Shown here piece after piece: positions 7,729-17,250 of a stretch of DNA of 64,000 nucleotides. Under the pieces are notes generated by a model. It was given only the letters and a program-made list of their open reading frames with translations, was not told the origin of the DNA and did no database searches. The translations under genes were made by a program, and so were the position numbers. Source of the stretch: Maridesulfovibrio bastinii DSM 16055 (GTDB lineage: Bacteria > Desulfobacterota > Desulfovibrionia > Desulfovibrionales > Desulfovibrionaceae); contig NZ_AUCX01000017.1 in assembly GCF_000429985.1 (NCBI RefSeq), forward strand, positions 56,986-120,985, written 5' to 3'. Positions within the stretch are counted from its first letter, which is position 1. Every line of letters begins with the position of its first letter.

Positions 7729-10467
7729 TTATTTCCGCTTGATATTTTCGATTATTCTAAACACAGCCGGAAGCACAAAAAGGCATCCGATGAGACAGGT
7801 TGCAGAACCTGTAACCATTATGCTTCCAAGGCTTTCCATTCCTCTGTGGTGCGCCAGCAGCAGTCCGCCAAATCCGATCATAGTGGTGCAGAAGCTCAGC
7901 CCCACGGCAACAGGGGTACTGGTATAGTACAACCTTTCACCATTTTTAAGTTCAGACCAGCGGGCGAGAAAATGAACTCCCCCGTCAACACCGATGGCAA
8001 TGAGAATTGGAATTGCAAAAAAGTTGGCCAGATTGAAACTTATGCCGCTTAATCCCATTATTTCCAGCAGCCAGAACAAACCACCGACAAGTGGAACCAG
8101 AGCCATTATGACATAAGACAGGCTGAATGAGTTAAGGAACAGAATCAATGCTACAAGCCCAAAAGTTATTCCGGCAGCTTCAACAAAAGTATTCCGCATT
8201 ATCTGTGAAGATTCCAGAACAACCACCGGAACTCCGGTAACTTCGGGATCAACTTTGCGCAGATCAGAAACAAATGAACGCAGCAGATCAAAATCCCAGA
8301 CATTCTTGGATGGTGAGACTTTAATCATATACGATCCGTCTTTGCCTATGAACACAGACCGCAAAGACTCCGGGAGGTCCTTCGGTTCTACGGACTGAAC
8401 CTGTAGTATCTGCTGAACCCAGTTGAAAGCCTGCCTCATTTCAGTAACAAGGCTGTACTGAATTGAATTAAGCTGATCAGCTTTTTGAGGATTGTTTTCC
8501 AGATAAATCATGCAGGAATCAAGATTGCTGATCAATTCCGAAACCATTTTAAGCTCTTTTACCGCTCCTGCTGAAAATAATTTTTCCTCCAGATTTTCCA
8601 AAGCAATCATCAATCTGTCCATTTCCGGCAGCAGATTGGAATCCTGAACTTTTTCAGGAGCCTTTGAGAATGATATCTTTTTAAACACTGAGGAAGCATG
8701 CTTGAGCAAAGCAGCTTTCTTGGCCTGATCTTTAGGAAGGTAATCAAAAATACTGTCTATTCTTCCAACGGAAGGTAACTTCCTGAGTTCGGCAATTGTG
8801 GATTTTACATCATTAATATCGTGCTTGGTGATAACGGCAAACCATGTGGACTCATCGGATTCTTCCATCAGCCGATGTTCAAAATTAACTGATTCCAGCC
8901 CCTTGGCCTGTAGTTCAAGCAGGTTATAGTTAAAACCGACTTTTTCAAGCCCCGGCAAGGCCAGAATGCTCAAGACTGCGAAAACCAGAAGCACCGTAAC
9001 AGGTCTGGAAATAATCTTTTCCATAAAAGGCATGGTGACGGCTTTGGGGTGTGAGGAAGGAAACCAGTTTTTTCGACCGGCAACAAGCATCATTGCCGGC
9101 AGGACCGTAATCATTGAGATAAGGCAGAATAAAATACCGGTACCACCGACAAGGCCCAGTTCCGCAAGTCCGACAAAATCCTGCCCCAGAACGGCATAAA
9201 ATGCGCAGACCGAGGTCAGAGCACCAAGCAGAACTCCTGGTCCGGTATGAACGAGGGCCTCTTTCACGGCATCGTCAGAAGATAGCCCGGAGCGCACACC
9301 TTCTACATAGCGCATGACAACATGGACCCCGAAATCGACTCCGATACCGACAAGAACCAATGCAAAAACTATCGAAAGCAGATTCAGACTTCCTACAAAC
9401 ACCAGCGCAAATCCGAAGGTCCACGCCATTGCAAACCCTAAAGAGACAAGCACAAGAACCGGACGCAGCCAGCCGTGCAGAACCACCACAAAAAGCAGAC
9501 CCACCAGAATTACGGAAATAATGGCGGCAACGGTCATATCATTATTGGTGGTGTGCATTTCATCAGCTGAAAGAACAGGGCGTCCCGTCAGACCGGCACT
9601 GACTCCGGGAAATTCGAGTCTTGTTTCATCAAGACATTTACGGACGTAAGACAAGGCTGGCCCGATTACGTCCATCTGTCCGAAATCCTTTTTCGGCAGA
9701 ATGCGCATAATCAGCAGCTTACCGTTGCTGGTAAAAAAGTAGTGCATTCCAAGCTTTTCAAGACCGAGAATAGAATCATCCCCGGCGGCAACGGTATCCC
9801 CGCTCTTAGAGGCGTTAACACCAAGTTCCGCCTGCATAGCTCCGATGGCATGCCCAAGAGCACCCATAAACGGGTAAAACATTTCAGGTCCTGACCCGAA
9901 ACCAGATGAAGATTTATCTTTACTCTTTCCGGAACTGGAATTTGACCTTGCTCCGAGAAGGTCGGCGCTCATACTGAGAAAACCTGTCAGTCCCGGATTT
10001 TCGGTAAAAGATTTTATCTTCGGAGCAAATTCTTCGGAGAGTCTTGTAAAAGCAGTAATTTCATCAGGGTTGGCGAATAAAAGAACTCCCGGTCCCATAT
10101 CGCGCGCAGTCATTCTATAGTGAACCTGATGAATTAGATCCGGTCTTTTTTTTAATCTGGCAGCAACAGAGCGGGCAAAAGCAGCCGCATTGTCGCGTCC
10201 TTCATCCGTTCCACCGGTTTCAATAACCAGAAACATATATTCCTGATCACCAAAATTCTCGATCTGTTCAAGATTACGCTTTTGAAAAGGAAGATCGTGT
10301 GAAATAAGATTATCCTGATTGCTGTCCAGATGGAGCCACATAGATGACGCCAGAGCGCAAATCAGGGCCAGAACGGCTCCCGCGGCGATTACGGATTTAG
10401 GATAGGCTGAAACAAGTCGCCAGCATGACAAAATAAGGGATTGCTGAAATTTTCTGAATATATTCAC
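7729..10467 (-). CDS. hpnN: Hopanoid-associated RND/MMPL transporter HpnN
   Basis: A 912-residue RND-superfamily exporter. In Rhodopseudomonas HpnN moves hopanoids towards the outer membrane. The layout is that of a 12-TM RND protein: TM1 near residue 25, a periplasmic loop to about 300, a TM bundle with the MMPL signature GIGVDFGVHVVMRYVEG, a second TM near 490, another large loop, and a second bundle with ILIAIGVDGGVHFLARW near the C-terminus. The first loop has a serine/glycine-rich low-complexity patch. The gene is followed two bases later by the PhnD-like gene and preceded by hpnO across a hairpin. The context makes HpnN more likely than a generic MmpL lipid exporter. Confidence 0.82.
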   Translation of the reverse strand: MNIFRKFQQSLILSCWRLVSAYPKSVIAAGAVLALICALASSMWLHLDSNQDNLISHDLPFQKRNLEQIENFGDQEYMFLVIETGGTDEGRDNAAAFARSVAARLKKRPDLIHQVHYRMTARDMGPGVLLFANPDEITAFTRLSEEFAPKIKSFTENPGLTGFLSMSADLLGARSNSSSGKSKDKSSSGFGSGPEMFYPFMGALGHAIGAMQAELGVNASKSGDTVAAGDDSILGLEKLGMHYFFTSNGKLLIMRILPKKDFGQMDVIGPALSYVRKCLDETRLEFPGVSAGLTGRPVLSADEMHTTNNDMTVAAIISVILVGLLFVVVLHGWLRPVLVLVSLGFAMAWTFGFALVFVGSLNLLSIVFALVLVGIGVDFGVHVVMRYVEGVRSGLSSDDAVKEALVHTGPGVLLGALTSVCAFYAVLGQDFVGLAELGLVGGTGILFCLISMITVLPAMMLVAGRKNWFPSSHPKAVTMPFMEKIISRPVTVLLVFAVLSILALPGLEKVGFNYNLLELQAKGLESVNFEHRLMEESDESTWFAVITKHDINDVKSTIAELRKLPSVGRIDSIFDYLPKDQAKKAALLKHASSVFKKISFSKAPEKVQDSNLLPEMDRLMIALENLEEKLFSAGAVKELKMVSELISNLDSCMIYLENNPQKADQLNSIQYSLVTEMRQAFNWVQQILQVQSVEPKDLPESLRSVFIGKDGSYMIKVSPSKNVWDFDLLRSFVSDLRKVDPEVTGVPVVVLESSQIMRNTFVEAAGITFGLVALILFLNSFSLSYVIMALVPLVGGLFWLLEIMGLSGISFNLANFFAIPILIAIGVDGGVHFLARWSELKNGERLYYTSTPVAVGLSFCTTMIGFGGLLLAHHRGMESLGSIMVTGSATCLIGCLFVLPAVFRIIENIKRK

Positions 10468-10477
10468 ATTAGAGAAG

Positions 10478-10509
10478 CCCGGAATCTCCCAAAAAAGGGA
10501 GTTTCCGGG
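10478..10509. terminator. Strong intercistronic hairpin between hpnO and hpnN
   Basis: A 13-bp stem with one mismatch (CCCGGAATCTCCC with GGGAGTTTCCGGG) closes on an AAAAAA loop. On the minus strand the 3' side is not followed by a clean T-tract, so it is more likely a partial terminator or an mRNA-processing/stability hairpin than a full stop. Confidence 0.5.
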
Positions 10510-10540
10510 TCTTTGTTTGGCTTTATGCAGTTTAAAAAAG

Positions 10541-11923
10541 CTAAGCTGTTTTTGCCGTACGTACGCCTAAATCCTTAACAGTTTTCCATGCGGAACCTGT
10601 AAGACTGTGGGCTGATTTCAATACGTCATCCATGGCTGTGAGAAATTTATCCGCATCCTCGTCTGTAATTGTAAGCGGAGGAAGAATCTTAACAGTATCC
10701 AGACCATGCCCTGCAACCTGAGTCAGGATATTGTGCTTATCAAGAAGCGGCATGGTTATCATCTGGCAGAAAAGATCATTATTCATCTTATGAAGCAGTT
10801 TCCAGCTGGCTTTAAGGCCGAGAGATTTAGGCTCGCTGAACTGCATGCCTATCATCAGCCCTATTCCGCGAATTTCGGAAAGCATTTCATAACGCTTCGA
10901 AAGTTCAATAAGACCGGCTTTAATCTTGTCACCTATTCTGGCGGCATTTTCCACCAGATTTTCCTTCTCCAGAACTTCAATAGTAGCAAGACCGGCAGCC
11001 ATTGCAAGATCATTCTGCCCAAAAGTATTGGAGTGTGCGAAACAACGCTCCATGCTGTCAAAAACTCTGGAATGAAGTTCACGGGTTGTGATGATAGCTC
11101 CTACAGGAACATATCCACCGGACAAAGCCTTTGAAACGGCCATGATATCAGGTTTGATTCCCCAATGGTCAACAGCGAACATTTTTCCGGTACGCCCCAT
11201 ACCACACTGAACTTCATCAGCAATAAGCAGAACTTCATACTTGTCACAAAGTTCGCGAACGCCTGCAAGATAGCCATCTTCAGGAATAAAGACGCCCTTT
11301 CCCTGAACGGTTTCCATTATGAAAGCTCCTACGTCGCCTTCACGGAAAACAGCCTCCAGTGCAGCAAGATCATTAAATGGTATCCGGACACAGTCGGGAA
11401 GCAGAGGTTCGTTACGTTCACGGAACTCTTTATTGCCATTGACGGAGAGTGCTCCGAGAGTCAGGCCATGAAAAGCATGTTCGCAATGAACAACTTTATG
11501 TTTGCCTGAAGCCTGCCGTGCAAACTTCAAAGCACCTTCAACACTTTCGGTACCCGAATTGGTGAAAAATACAGCTTCAAGGTCTCCGGGTGCAAGGGAT
11601 GCGAGTTTTTCAGCCAGCATCCCGCAAAGCGGGCTTACATCCATCTGAACCAGACTAGCCGTTTTGGCATCAAGCACATCTTTTAAAACTTCGGCAACAT
11701 GAGGATGGTTTCTTCCGATATTATAAACTCCGAATCCAGCCAGAAAATCCAAGACCCTGCGACCGTTTTCATCAGTCAGATACGCACCCTGAGCACCGAC
11801 ATAATTGCGGTTAAATCCTATAACCTCCAGCACACGAACGAACTGGGGATTAATATATTTGCGATGCAACCCGTAGTTTTCGGGTACGCGTTTTTTAAGA
11901 TCATTTAATATTTCACTAGTCAT
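10541..11923 (-). CDS. hpnO: Class III PLP aminotransferase HpnO (aminobacteriohopanetriol formation)
   Basis: A 460-residue PLP-dependent class III aminotransferase related to acetylornithine/ornithine aminotransferases. HpnO is the family member that puts the terminal amine on the ribose-derived hopanoid side chain. Landmarks: FTNSGTESVEGALKFARQ, the HAFHG segment, LIADEVQCGMGRTGKMFA with the cofactor-ring aspartate, and SKALSGGYVPVGAI with the Schiff-base lysine. GGAG precedes the ATG by seven bases. HpnO rather than an amino-acid aminotransferase is called because it heads the operon with hpnN and hpnH. The enzyme on its own could be mistaken for an ornithine-type aminotransferase. Confidence 0.8.
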   Translation of the reverse strand: MTSEILNDLKKRVPENYGLHRKYINPQFVRVLEVIGFNRNYVGAQGAYLTDENGRRVLDFLAGFGVYNIGRNHPHVAEVLKDVLDAKTASLVQMDVSPLCGMLAEKLASLAPGDLEAVFFTNSGTESVEGALKFARQASGKHKVVHCEHAFHGLTLGALSVNGNKEFRERNEPLLPDCVRIPFNDLAALEAVFREGDVGAFIMETVQGKGVFIPEDGYLAGVRELCDKYEVLLIADEVQCGMGRTGKMFAVDHWGIKPDIMAVSKALSGGYVPVGAIITTRELHSRVFDSMERCFAHSNTFGQNDLAMAAGLATIEVLEKENLVENAARIGDKIKAGLIELSKRYEMLSEIRGIGLMIGMQFSEPKSLGLKASWKLLHKMNNDLFCQMITMPLLDKHNILTQVAGHGLDTVKILPPLTITDEDADKFLTAMDDVLKSAHSLTGSAWKTVKDLGVRTAKTA

Positions 11924-12014
11924 TTAAATATACTCCAAATTATATTCATTCTTATCTTTCAAACATGCTTAATAGTAGTGAGAAAATACTCTGCTTGGCT
12001 TATCCGGTCAATGC

Positions 12015-12031
12015 GGTATTTGCAAAATACC
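12015..12031. promoter_or_regulatory. Perfect palindrome upstream of ispH (operator-like)
   Basis: GGTATTT-GCA-AAATACC is a perfect 7-bp inverted repeat about 80 bp before ispH, in the gap between divergent hpnO and ispH. It could be a transcription-factor site or a small mRNA hairpin. No known regulator was matched. Confidence 0.4.
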
Positions 12032-12109
12032 TTTGCTTGGCAGATATTGCAAAAAACTGTATGGGTCTGTAAATTTTGTCATCCATACTGAACTTCGGGA
12101 GAAAAATAT

Positions 12110-12958
12110 ATGACCACAGTTATAAGAGCGGAAACCGCCGGTTTCTGCATGGGCGTTGATCTGGCCCTCAACAAGCTCGACAGCCTGATAGAAAGTAAAA
12201 AAAATGAGCCGATATATATTCTCGGCCCCATTATCCACAACCCGCAAGTGCTTGAAGATTACACCAGAAAAGGCGTAATTACGGCTGAATCCCCTGATGA
12301 GGTTCCTGCCGGAGCACATGGCGTTATCAGAGCCCACGGAGTTCCCAAACAGGTTGAAGAAGGACTGCGTGACCGCGGTATCAAAATTATTGATGCAACC
12401 TGTCCTAAAGTAAAAAAAGCCCAGCTGGTTATCAAACGCAACACTGAGGATGGCAGAATTCTGCTGCTCTACGGAGAAGACAGTCATCCGGAAGTCAAAG
12501 GTTTGCTCAGCTATGCACCATCAGGAACATTTCTTTTCGACAGCATTGAAGAGCTGAAGGAAATCAAACTCGACAAAAATAAAAAATACTGTCTTGCCGC
12601 GCAGACTACACAGGATCGCATGATCTATGAGAAAGCGCAGGAATATCTGAAATCTCTTGATCTTGACGTGACCTATCTCCAGACTATCTGTGATGCTACA
12701 AGGCAGCGTCAGCTTGAAGCTATAAATATAGCGGATAAAGTCGACCACATGATCGTCGTTGGTGGCAGAATAAGCGGAAACACCCGCCGTCTGGTTCAGG
12801 TTGTCGAAGGACAGGGAACCAAATGCACCCATGTCGAAACAGTGGAAGAACTACCGCTTGAAGAGCTTAAAAACTGTAAAAGCATCGGACTGACCGCTGG
12901 AGCTTCAACTCCCAAAATCATTGTCGACTCAATCCAGAATATTCTGGAAAGATTATAG
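12110..12958 (+). CDS. ispH: 4-hydroxy-3-methylbut-2-enyl diphosphate reductase IspH (LytB)
   Basis: A 282-residue enzyme of the last MEP-pathway step, reducing HMBPP to isopentenyl and dimethylallyl diphosphate with a [4Fe-4S] cluster. All three cluster cysteines are present: Cys13 (TAGFCMGVDLAL), Cys98 (DATCPKVKKAQ) and Cys194 (ICDATRQRQ). Substrate-binding motifs RAHGVP, EDSHPEVKGL, QTTQ, GGRISGNTRRL and TAGASTP are intact. The length is typical. It is transcribed away from hpnO, next to a hopanoid locus that consumes isoprenoid precursors; whether that is functional coupling or chance is not shown. A strong terminator follows. Confidence 0.96.
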   Translation: MTTVIRAETAGFCMGVDLALNKLDSLIESKKNEPIYILGPIIHNPQVLEDYTRKGVITAESPDEVPAGAHGVIRAHGVPKQVEEGLRDRGIKIIDATCPKVKKAQLVIKRNTEDGRILLLYGEDSHPEVKGLLSYAPSGTFLFDSIEELKEIKLDKNKKYCLAAQTTQDRMIYEKAQEYLKSLDLDVTYLQTICDATRQRQLEAINIADKVDHMIVVGGRISGNTRRLVQVVEGQGTKCTHVETVEELPLEELKNCKSIGLTAGASTPKIIVDSIQNILERL

Positions 12959-12981
12959 AATCACCACGATTAAAAATCTGA

Positions 12982-13022
12982 ACAGGGCTGAACCTTATAA
13001 GAAGGTCCAGCCCTGTTTTTTT
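12982..13022. terminator. Terminator of ispH, convergent with the RND operon
   Basis: ACAGGGCTG-AACCTT pairs with AAGGT-CCAGCCCTGT and runs into a T8 tract on the plus strand. On the minus strand it also ends the RND efflux operon, with a shorter T-run. Confidence 0.88.
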
Positions 13023-13038
13023 TATAAATCAGGCCGAA

Positions 13039-16000
13039 CTAGGCTTCGGCTTTCTGATCCATTTTTCCCTGTTCTGCAAGTGGAATATCACTACCCTTTT
13101 TAACAACTTCAGGGTCCCACTCATAATTTTTGAAGTCCTGTTTGAAAAACAATGAATACAAAACAGGACAAAGCAGAAGGGTGAGCACTGTAGCAAACAG
13201 CAGACCGGACATTATGCAGTTAGCCATGGGACGCCACATCTCTCCACCCTGAAGTGACAAGGGAACCATACCGATAATGGTGGTTGTAGCCGTCATTATG
13301 ATAGGGCGTGCCCTTTCAAGGGCTGAAAGCACAATGGCATCCTTCATTGGAATATTTCTGCTACGTTGAATCTCAATTCTATCAATCAGCATTATGGCAT
13401 TGTTAACAACAATTCCAAGAAGACTGATCATACCAAGCATCGGCATAAATCCAAACGGAGAATGGGTCAGCAGCATTCCGGCGGTAATACCGCACATCAT
13501 CGGCGGTAGAGTCAGCAGTATGATGATCGGCCGGCGTATGGAGTTGAACTGAAAAACAAGAACCAGAACCAGCAGTCCCATTGCAAGCGGCATATTGGCA
13601 TTGATGGATTCCTGACTCTCCTGACTTTTTTCAAACTCCCCGCCGAACCCCACATAATAGCCTATCGGCCATTCATCAGTTTTTTCAAAAGCCTCGATCT
13701 GCGGGCGGACCTTCGCCAGAATTCTGGTTGCAAAATAACCGTCATAGAGATCAGCTTTAACGGTCATGGTTCTGGTTTGATCCCTTCTGCGGATATCTGA
13801 AGGCTGCCAGTCCAGTCTGGTTTTAGCTATCTGGCTCAAAGGAATATTTTTCCCCTCTGTAGCGGAATAAACATTCATGCTGTCGAGCCGGTCCAGATGA
13901 TCTCTGAAACGCTCATTGTTGCGAAGCAGGATAGGAATAACGGTATCACCGTCACGAAAATCGGAAGCATGATATCCGCTCATCGCAGTTTGAAGGCTTA
14001 ATGCGACATCGTAACTGGAAAGACCAGCCTCCCTTGCTTTATCCTGATCAACATCAACGACAACCTTTTTAGTCCACTGGCCCCAGTCGTCCCACACACG
14101 GGATACGCCACGCTCTTTTTCAAGCATTCCAGCAACCTTGTTGCGCAATGTATAAAGAGTTTTAACATCCGGACCGGAAATTCTGATCTGAATGGGAGCA
14201 CCAACCGGAGGACCGTTCATCAACTTTTTAAGACTGAAGTCGGCATCGGGAAAATGACTGTCTATCTCTTCCCTTGTGCGCTTGATGACGCCGTCCGTAA
14301 CTTCAAAGCTTTTTGTATTTACTACAAATGTTGCGAGGTTATCGTTCTTCTGCTCAAGGTTAAGCGGAAGATACCAGCGCGGACCGCCATGCCCGATAAA
14401 AATACCAACACTATCAACATCTTTATCTGCCAGCAGGAATTTCTCCAGCCGTTTTGCTCTCCTGGCTGTAACATTTATATCTGTGCCGTAGGGCTGCCAG
14501 AAATCAATTGTGAACTGGGCCCGCTCATTAGGCGGGAAAAACATTTTAGGAACGAATTGGAATCCCCAGATCGCCAGACAGCAGATAACAAGCACGCCCA
14601 TAAGAAATGAAGGTCTGTGACGCAGGCTGGAAACAAGCATCCGGCGATAAATTGTATAGAGCTTTCCCGTAAAAGTCTGAATCTGAACTTTCGGTTTCAA
14701 TGCATAAAAGCAGAGCATCGGAACCAGAGACATGGACATGAGCCATGAGCAACCAAGGGTGAGAGAAACCACTATGAACAATGAAAAACAAAATTCTCCA
14801 ACCTTACTTTCAGCCAGCGGAATAGGCAGAAAAGCAAATATAGTTGTCAGCGAGGCTGCCAGAAGAGGCATCCAGAGTTCCGAGACAGCATGAGTTACGG
14901 CACTCAATCTATCTTCACCGGAAGCAAGACGGACAAGAATAGCCTCGGAAACAACAACTCCGTTATCCACAAGTATACCGAGAGAGATAATCAGTGAGGC
15001 AATGGAAATTCTCTGCAATCCAACATCAAACAACGGCATGAGTGAAATACACCCGAGCATAGCCATAGGAACAAGGGAACCGGCAATCAAACCTGTCCGT
15101 AATCCTGCGAAAAGCAGGATAATAACAACAACAAAAGCAAAGGATTCAAGCAGGTTGATCATGAAGTCCGAAACAGCTTTATCCACATAATCAGGCTGAT
15201 AAACAAGGGTATCAAAATTAATGCCCACATACATTTTGCCGATTGTTTCGTGCAGTTTCTTCGTTACCCTTTCCCCGAGATCCATAATATTATTACCATC
15301 AGCCATGGAAACAGCGAGAATGATAGCATCTTTGCCATTATATCTGGTCATGGTTGATGGCGGATCGGAGTAACCACGGGTAATGGTAGTCACATCTGAA
15401 AGTTTAATTCCTGATTTTCTACCTTCTCCGCGGATTGGTAATTTTTTAAGATCATCAACCGTTAAAAATTCACCGGTCGGTTCAATATAAACCCTGTCAG
15501 GTCCAAGGCGTGAGCTTCCGCTCGGGAGTATCGAGTTCTGGCGGCTTATCGTCTGGCCAAGAGCAAAAGGACTTATACCGGAAGCAGCCATTCGTGAATT
15601 TGAAAAGTCTACAAAAACCCTTTCGTCCTGCTCTCCCCAGCGTTCCACTTTTCCGACACCGTCAACTTTCAACAATTCGTCTCTGGTGTAGTCGGCGGCA
15701 TCTTTCAGCTCACGATAAGTAAAACCGTCACCTGTGATCGGCACAAGGATTCCAAAAACATCTCCAAACTCATCGTTTACAACAGGCTGTCTGGCTTCAG
15801 AAGGCAGATCTACCGAAGCATCGCTTACTTTATTACGCAGTTTTTCCCAAACCTGCTGAACATTTTTTATTGAATCATACAGTTCAACTTCTATGATGGA
15901 TAATCCGGTCATAGACTGAGATTTTACAGTTTTAACCTCACTCATTTCCCGGATTCTTTCTTCAAGTTTATCAGTTACCAGCTCTTCGACCCTTTTGGGA

Positions 16001-16164
16001 GAAGCTCCCGGAAAAACGGTAGAGATAAGAGCCACCCTGATGGTGAAATCGGGATCTTCGGACCTTGGAATGCTGAAAAAGGTTGATATACCACTGAAAA
16101 CTATCAGCAGAAATATGACCAGCGAAGTTCTGTTGTTTTTGATGCACCAGCTTGCCAGATTCAC
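13039..16164 (-). CDS. RND efflux inner-membrane transporter (AcrB/HAE family)
   Basis: A 1041-residue proton-driven RND exporter in the inner membrane. It starts with TM1 (MNLASWCIKNNRTSLVIFLL), then a porter loop with the typical ALISTVFPGASPKRVEELVTDKLEE segment, a TM4 region with LGILVDNGVVVSEAI carrying the proton-relay aspartate, a second porter domain and a C-terminal TM bundle (MISLLGIVVNNAIMLIDRI). Substrate cannot be read from sequence. Its ATG overlaps the adaptor stop by four bases, so translation is coupled. No TolC-type outer-membrane gene is next to it, so the pump must borrow one. Confidence 0.9.
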   Translation of the reverse strand: MNLASWCIKNNRTSLVIFLLIVFSGISTFFSIPRSEDPDFTIRVALISTVFPGASPKRVEELVTDKLEERIREMSEVKTVKSQSMTGLSIIEVELYDSIKNVQQVWEKLRNKVSDASVDLPSEARQPVVNDEFGDVFGILVPITGDGFTYRELKDAADYTRDELLKVDGVGKVERWGEQDERVFVDFSNSRMAASGISPFALGQTISRQNSILPSGSSRLGPDRVYIEPTGEFLTVDDLKKLPIRGEGRKSGIKLSDVTTITRGYSDPPSTMTRYNGKDAIILAVSMADGNNIMDLGERVTKKLHETIGKMYVGINFDTLVYQPDYVDKAVSDFMINLLESFAFVVVIILLFAGLRTGLIAGSLVPMAMLGCISLMPLFDVGLQRISIASLIISLGILVDNGVVVSEAILVRLASGEDRLSAVTHAVSELWMPLLAASLTTIFAFLPIPLAESKVGEFCFSLFIVVSLTLGCSWLMSMSLVPMLCFYALKPKVQIQTFTGKLYTIYRRMLVSSLRHRPSFLMGVLVICCLAIWGFQFVPKMFFPPNERAQFTIDFWQPYGTDINVTARRAKRLEKFLLADKDVDSVGIFIGHGGPRWYLPLNLEQKNDNLATFVVNTKSFEVTDGVIKRTREEIDSHFPDADFSLKKLMNGPPVGAPIQIRISGPDVKTLYTLRNKVAGMLEKERGVSRVWDDWGQWTKKVVVDVDQDKAREAGLSSYDVALSLQTAMSGYHASDFRDGDTVIPILLRNNERFRDHLDRLDSMNVYSATEGKNIPLSQIAKTRLDWQPSDIRRRDQTRTMTVKADLYDGYFATRILAKVRPQIEAFEKTDEWPIGYYVGFGGEFEKSQESQESINANMPLAMGLLVLVLVFQFNSIRRPIIILLTLPPMMCGITAGMLLTHSPFGFMPMLGMISLLGIVVNNAIMLIDRIEIQRSRNIPMKDAIVLSALERARPIIMTATTTIIGMVPLSLQGGEMWRPMANCIMSGLLFATVLTLLLCPVLYSLFFKQDFKNYEWDPEVVKKGSDIPLAEQGKMDQKAEA

Positions 16165-17249
16165 GATACGCCTCCACCAAGTCGGACTTTCATTCCTTCT
16201 TTAAGGGAATGCACACCACGGATAACAACAACTTCACCGGGGTGTAATCCTTCCAAAATTTCGAGTCCTTCCGTAGAGAGATCACCGACTTTAACCACGC
16301 GGCTGTGAGCAGTGGAAGTGCTCGCATCTATAACCCAGACCACATGGGAACCGTCAGTCCTCCCGGCAACAGCAGAAGGGTCAACATAAACTATGCTGCT
16401 GTCTGTTCCGAACTTATTGAGGAGGATAACATTTCCCGGCATACCGCTGCGGACCAGTTTTTGAGAATTATCAAGATAAACCTTGACCGGGTATGTCGCT
16501 CCCGAATTTGTTCCGACACCGACTTCCATTATCTTGCCATCAAAAATTTTTCCGGGAATAGCGTCAAAGCAGACCTGAACTTTTTCACCTTCTGAAATAT
16601 TTGAAATCAAAGTATCAGGTATGGAGATGGTCATTTTCATCTGTTTACCTGCATTTAAAGCGACAATACCCTGTCCGGACTGCACATTCTGATGAACTTT
16701 AACCATAGTACGGCTGATCCAGCCTGAAAATGGTGCTTTGAGTACAGTATATTTTAAATGCTTCCTTGCGATATCAAGCTGCTTTTCAGCCGCATTTCTG
16801 TTGGCTCTGAATGATTTAAAGTCAGCTTCGGACTGGTCAAGCTCACTCTTTGAAACAACCTTGCGTTCATAAAGTTCCCGGATTCTTTTTACATCGGCCC
16901 GTGCCCTGACAAAATTGGCCTTGATCCTTTCAAGCTGTGCCTGCTGCTGCCGAACTTCCAGTTCAAAGTCAGCAGGATCAAGTCTTGCGATAATTTCACC
17001 TTCATTAAATTTTCTGCCGATCTGGTCACCGGGAAAATAAACAAGCTTTCCAGAGACCCTGAAAGAAAGAACTGACTCCAGTGCATCCTCTGCTGTCCCG
17101 GAAAAACTCCAATGCTTTCCCTGACCAACATCGGCAACAGTCATTGTTTTTACAGGCCTTACAACTTCTTTAATCGGCCCGTTGTCGTTGCTGCATCCGG
17201 CTACAAGCAGCAGGACAAAAGAAATATAAATCAAAACAACTTTTTTCAT
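16161..17249 (-). CDS. RND efflux periplasmic adaptor (membrane-fusion) lipoprotein
   Basis: A 362-residue HlyD/AcrA-type adaptor that bridges the RND pump and an outer-membrane channel. The N-terminus is a lipoprotein signal (MKKVVLIYISFVLLLVAGC, lipobox LVAGC). Then come a split lipoyl domain (FNEGEIIARLDPADFELEVRQ and the later VLKAPFSGWISRTMVKVHQN), a helical hairpin between them, and beta-barrel and membrane-proximal domains. The ATG at 17249 is used rather than the ORF start at 17276 because it opens the signal peptide, has AAGGAG upstream, and lies one base after the TetR stop. Confidence 0.9.
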   Translation of the reverse strand: MKKVVLIYISFVLLLVAGCSNDNGPIKEVVRPVKTMTVADVGQGKHWSFSGTAEDALESVLSFRVSGKLVYFPGDQIGRKFNEGEIIARLDPADFELEVRQQQAQLERIKANFVRARADVKRIRELYERKVVSKSELDQSEADFKSFRANRNAAEKQLDIARKHLKYTVLKAPFSGWISRTMVKVHQNVQSGQGIVALNAGKQMKMTISIPDTLISNISEGEKVQVCFDAIPGKIFDGKIMEVGVGTNSGATYPVKVYLDNSQKLVRSGMPGNVILLNKFGTDSSIVYVDPSAVAGRTDGSHVVWVIDASTSTAHSRVVKVGDLSTEGLEILEGLHPGEVVVIRGVHSLKEGMKVRLGGGVS

Positions 17250-17250
17250 T

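Noticed and set aside
12038..12050. TGGCAGATATTGC resembling a sigma-54 promoter upstream of ispH
   Set aside because: The GG-GC spacing is two bases short of the required -24/-12 distance.
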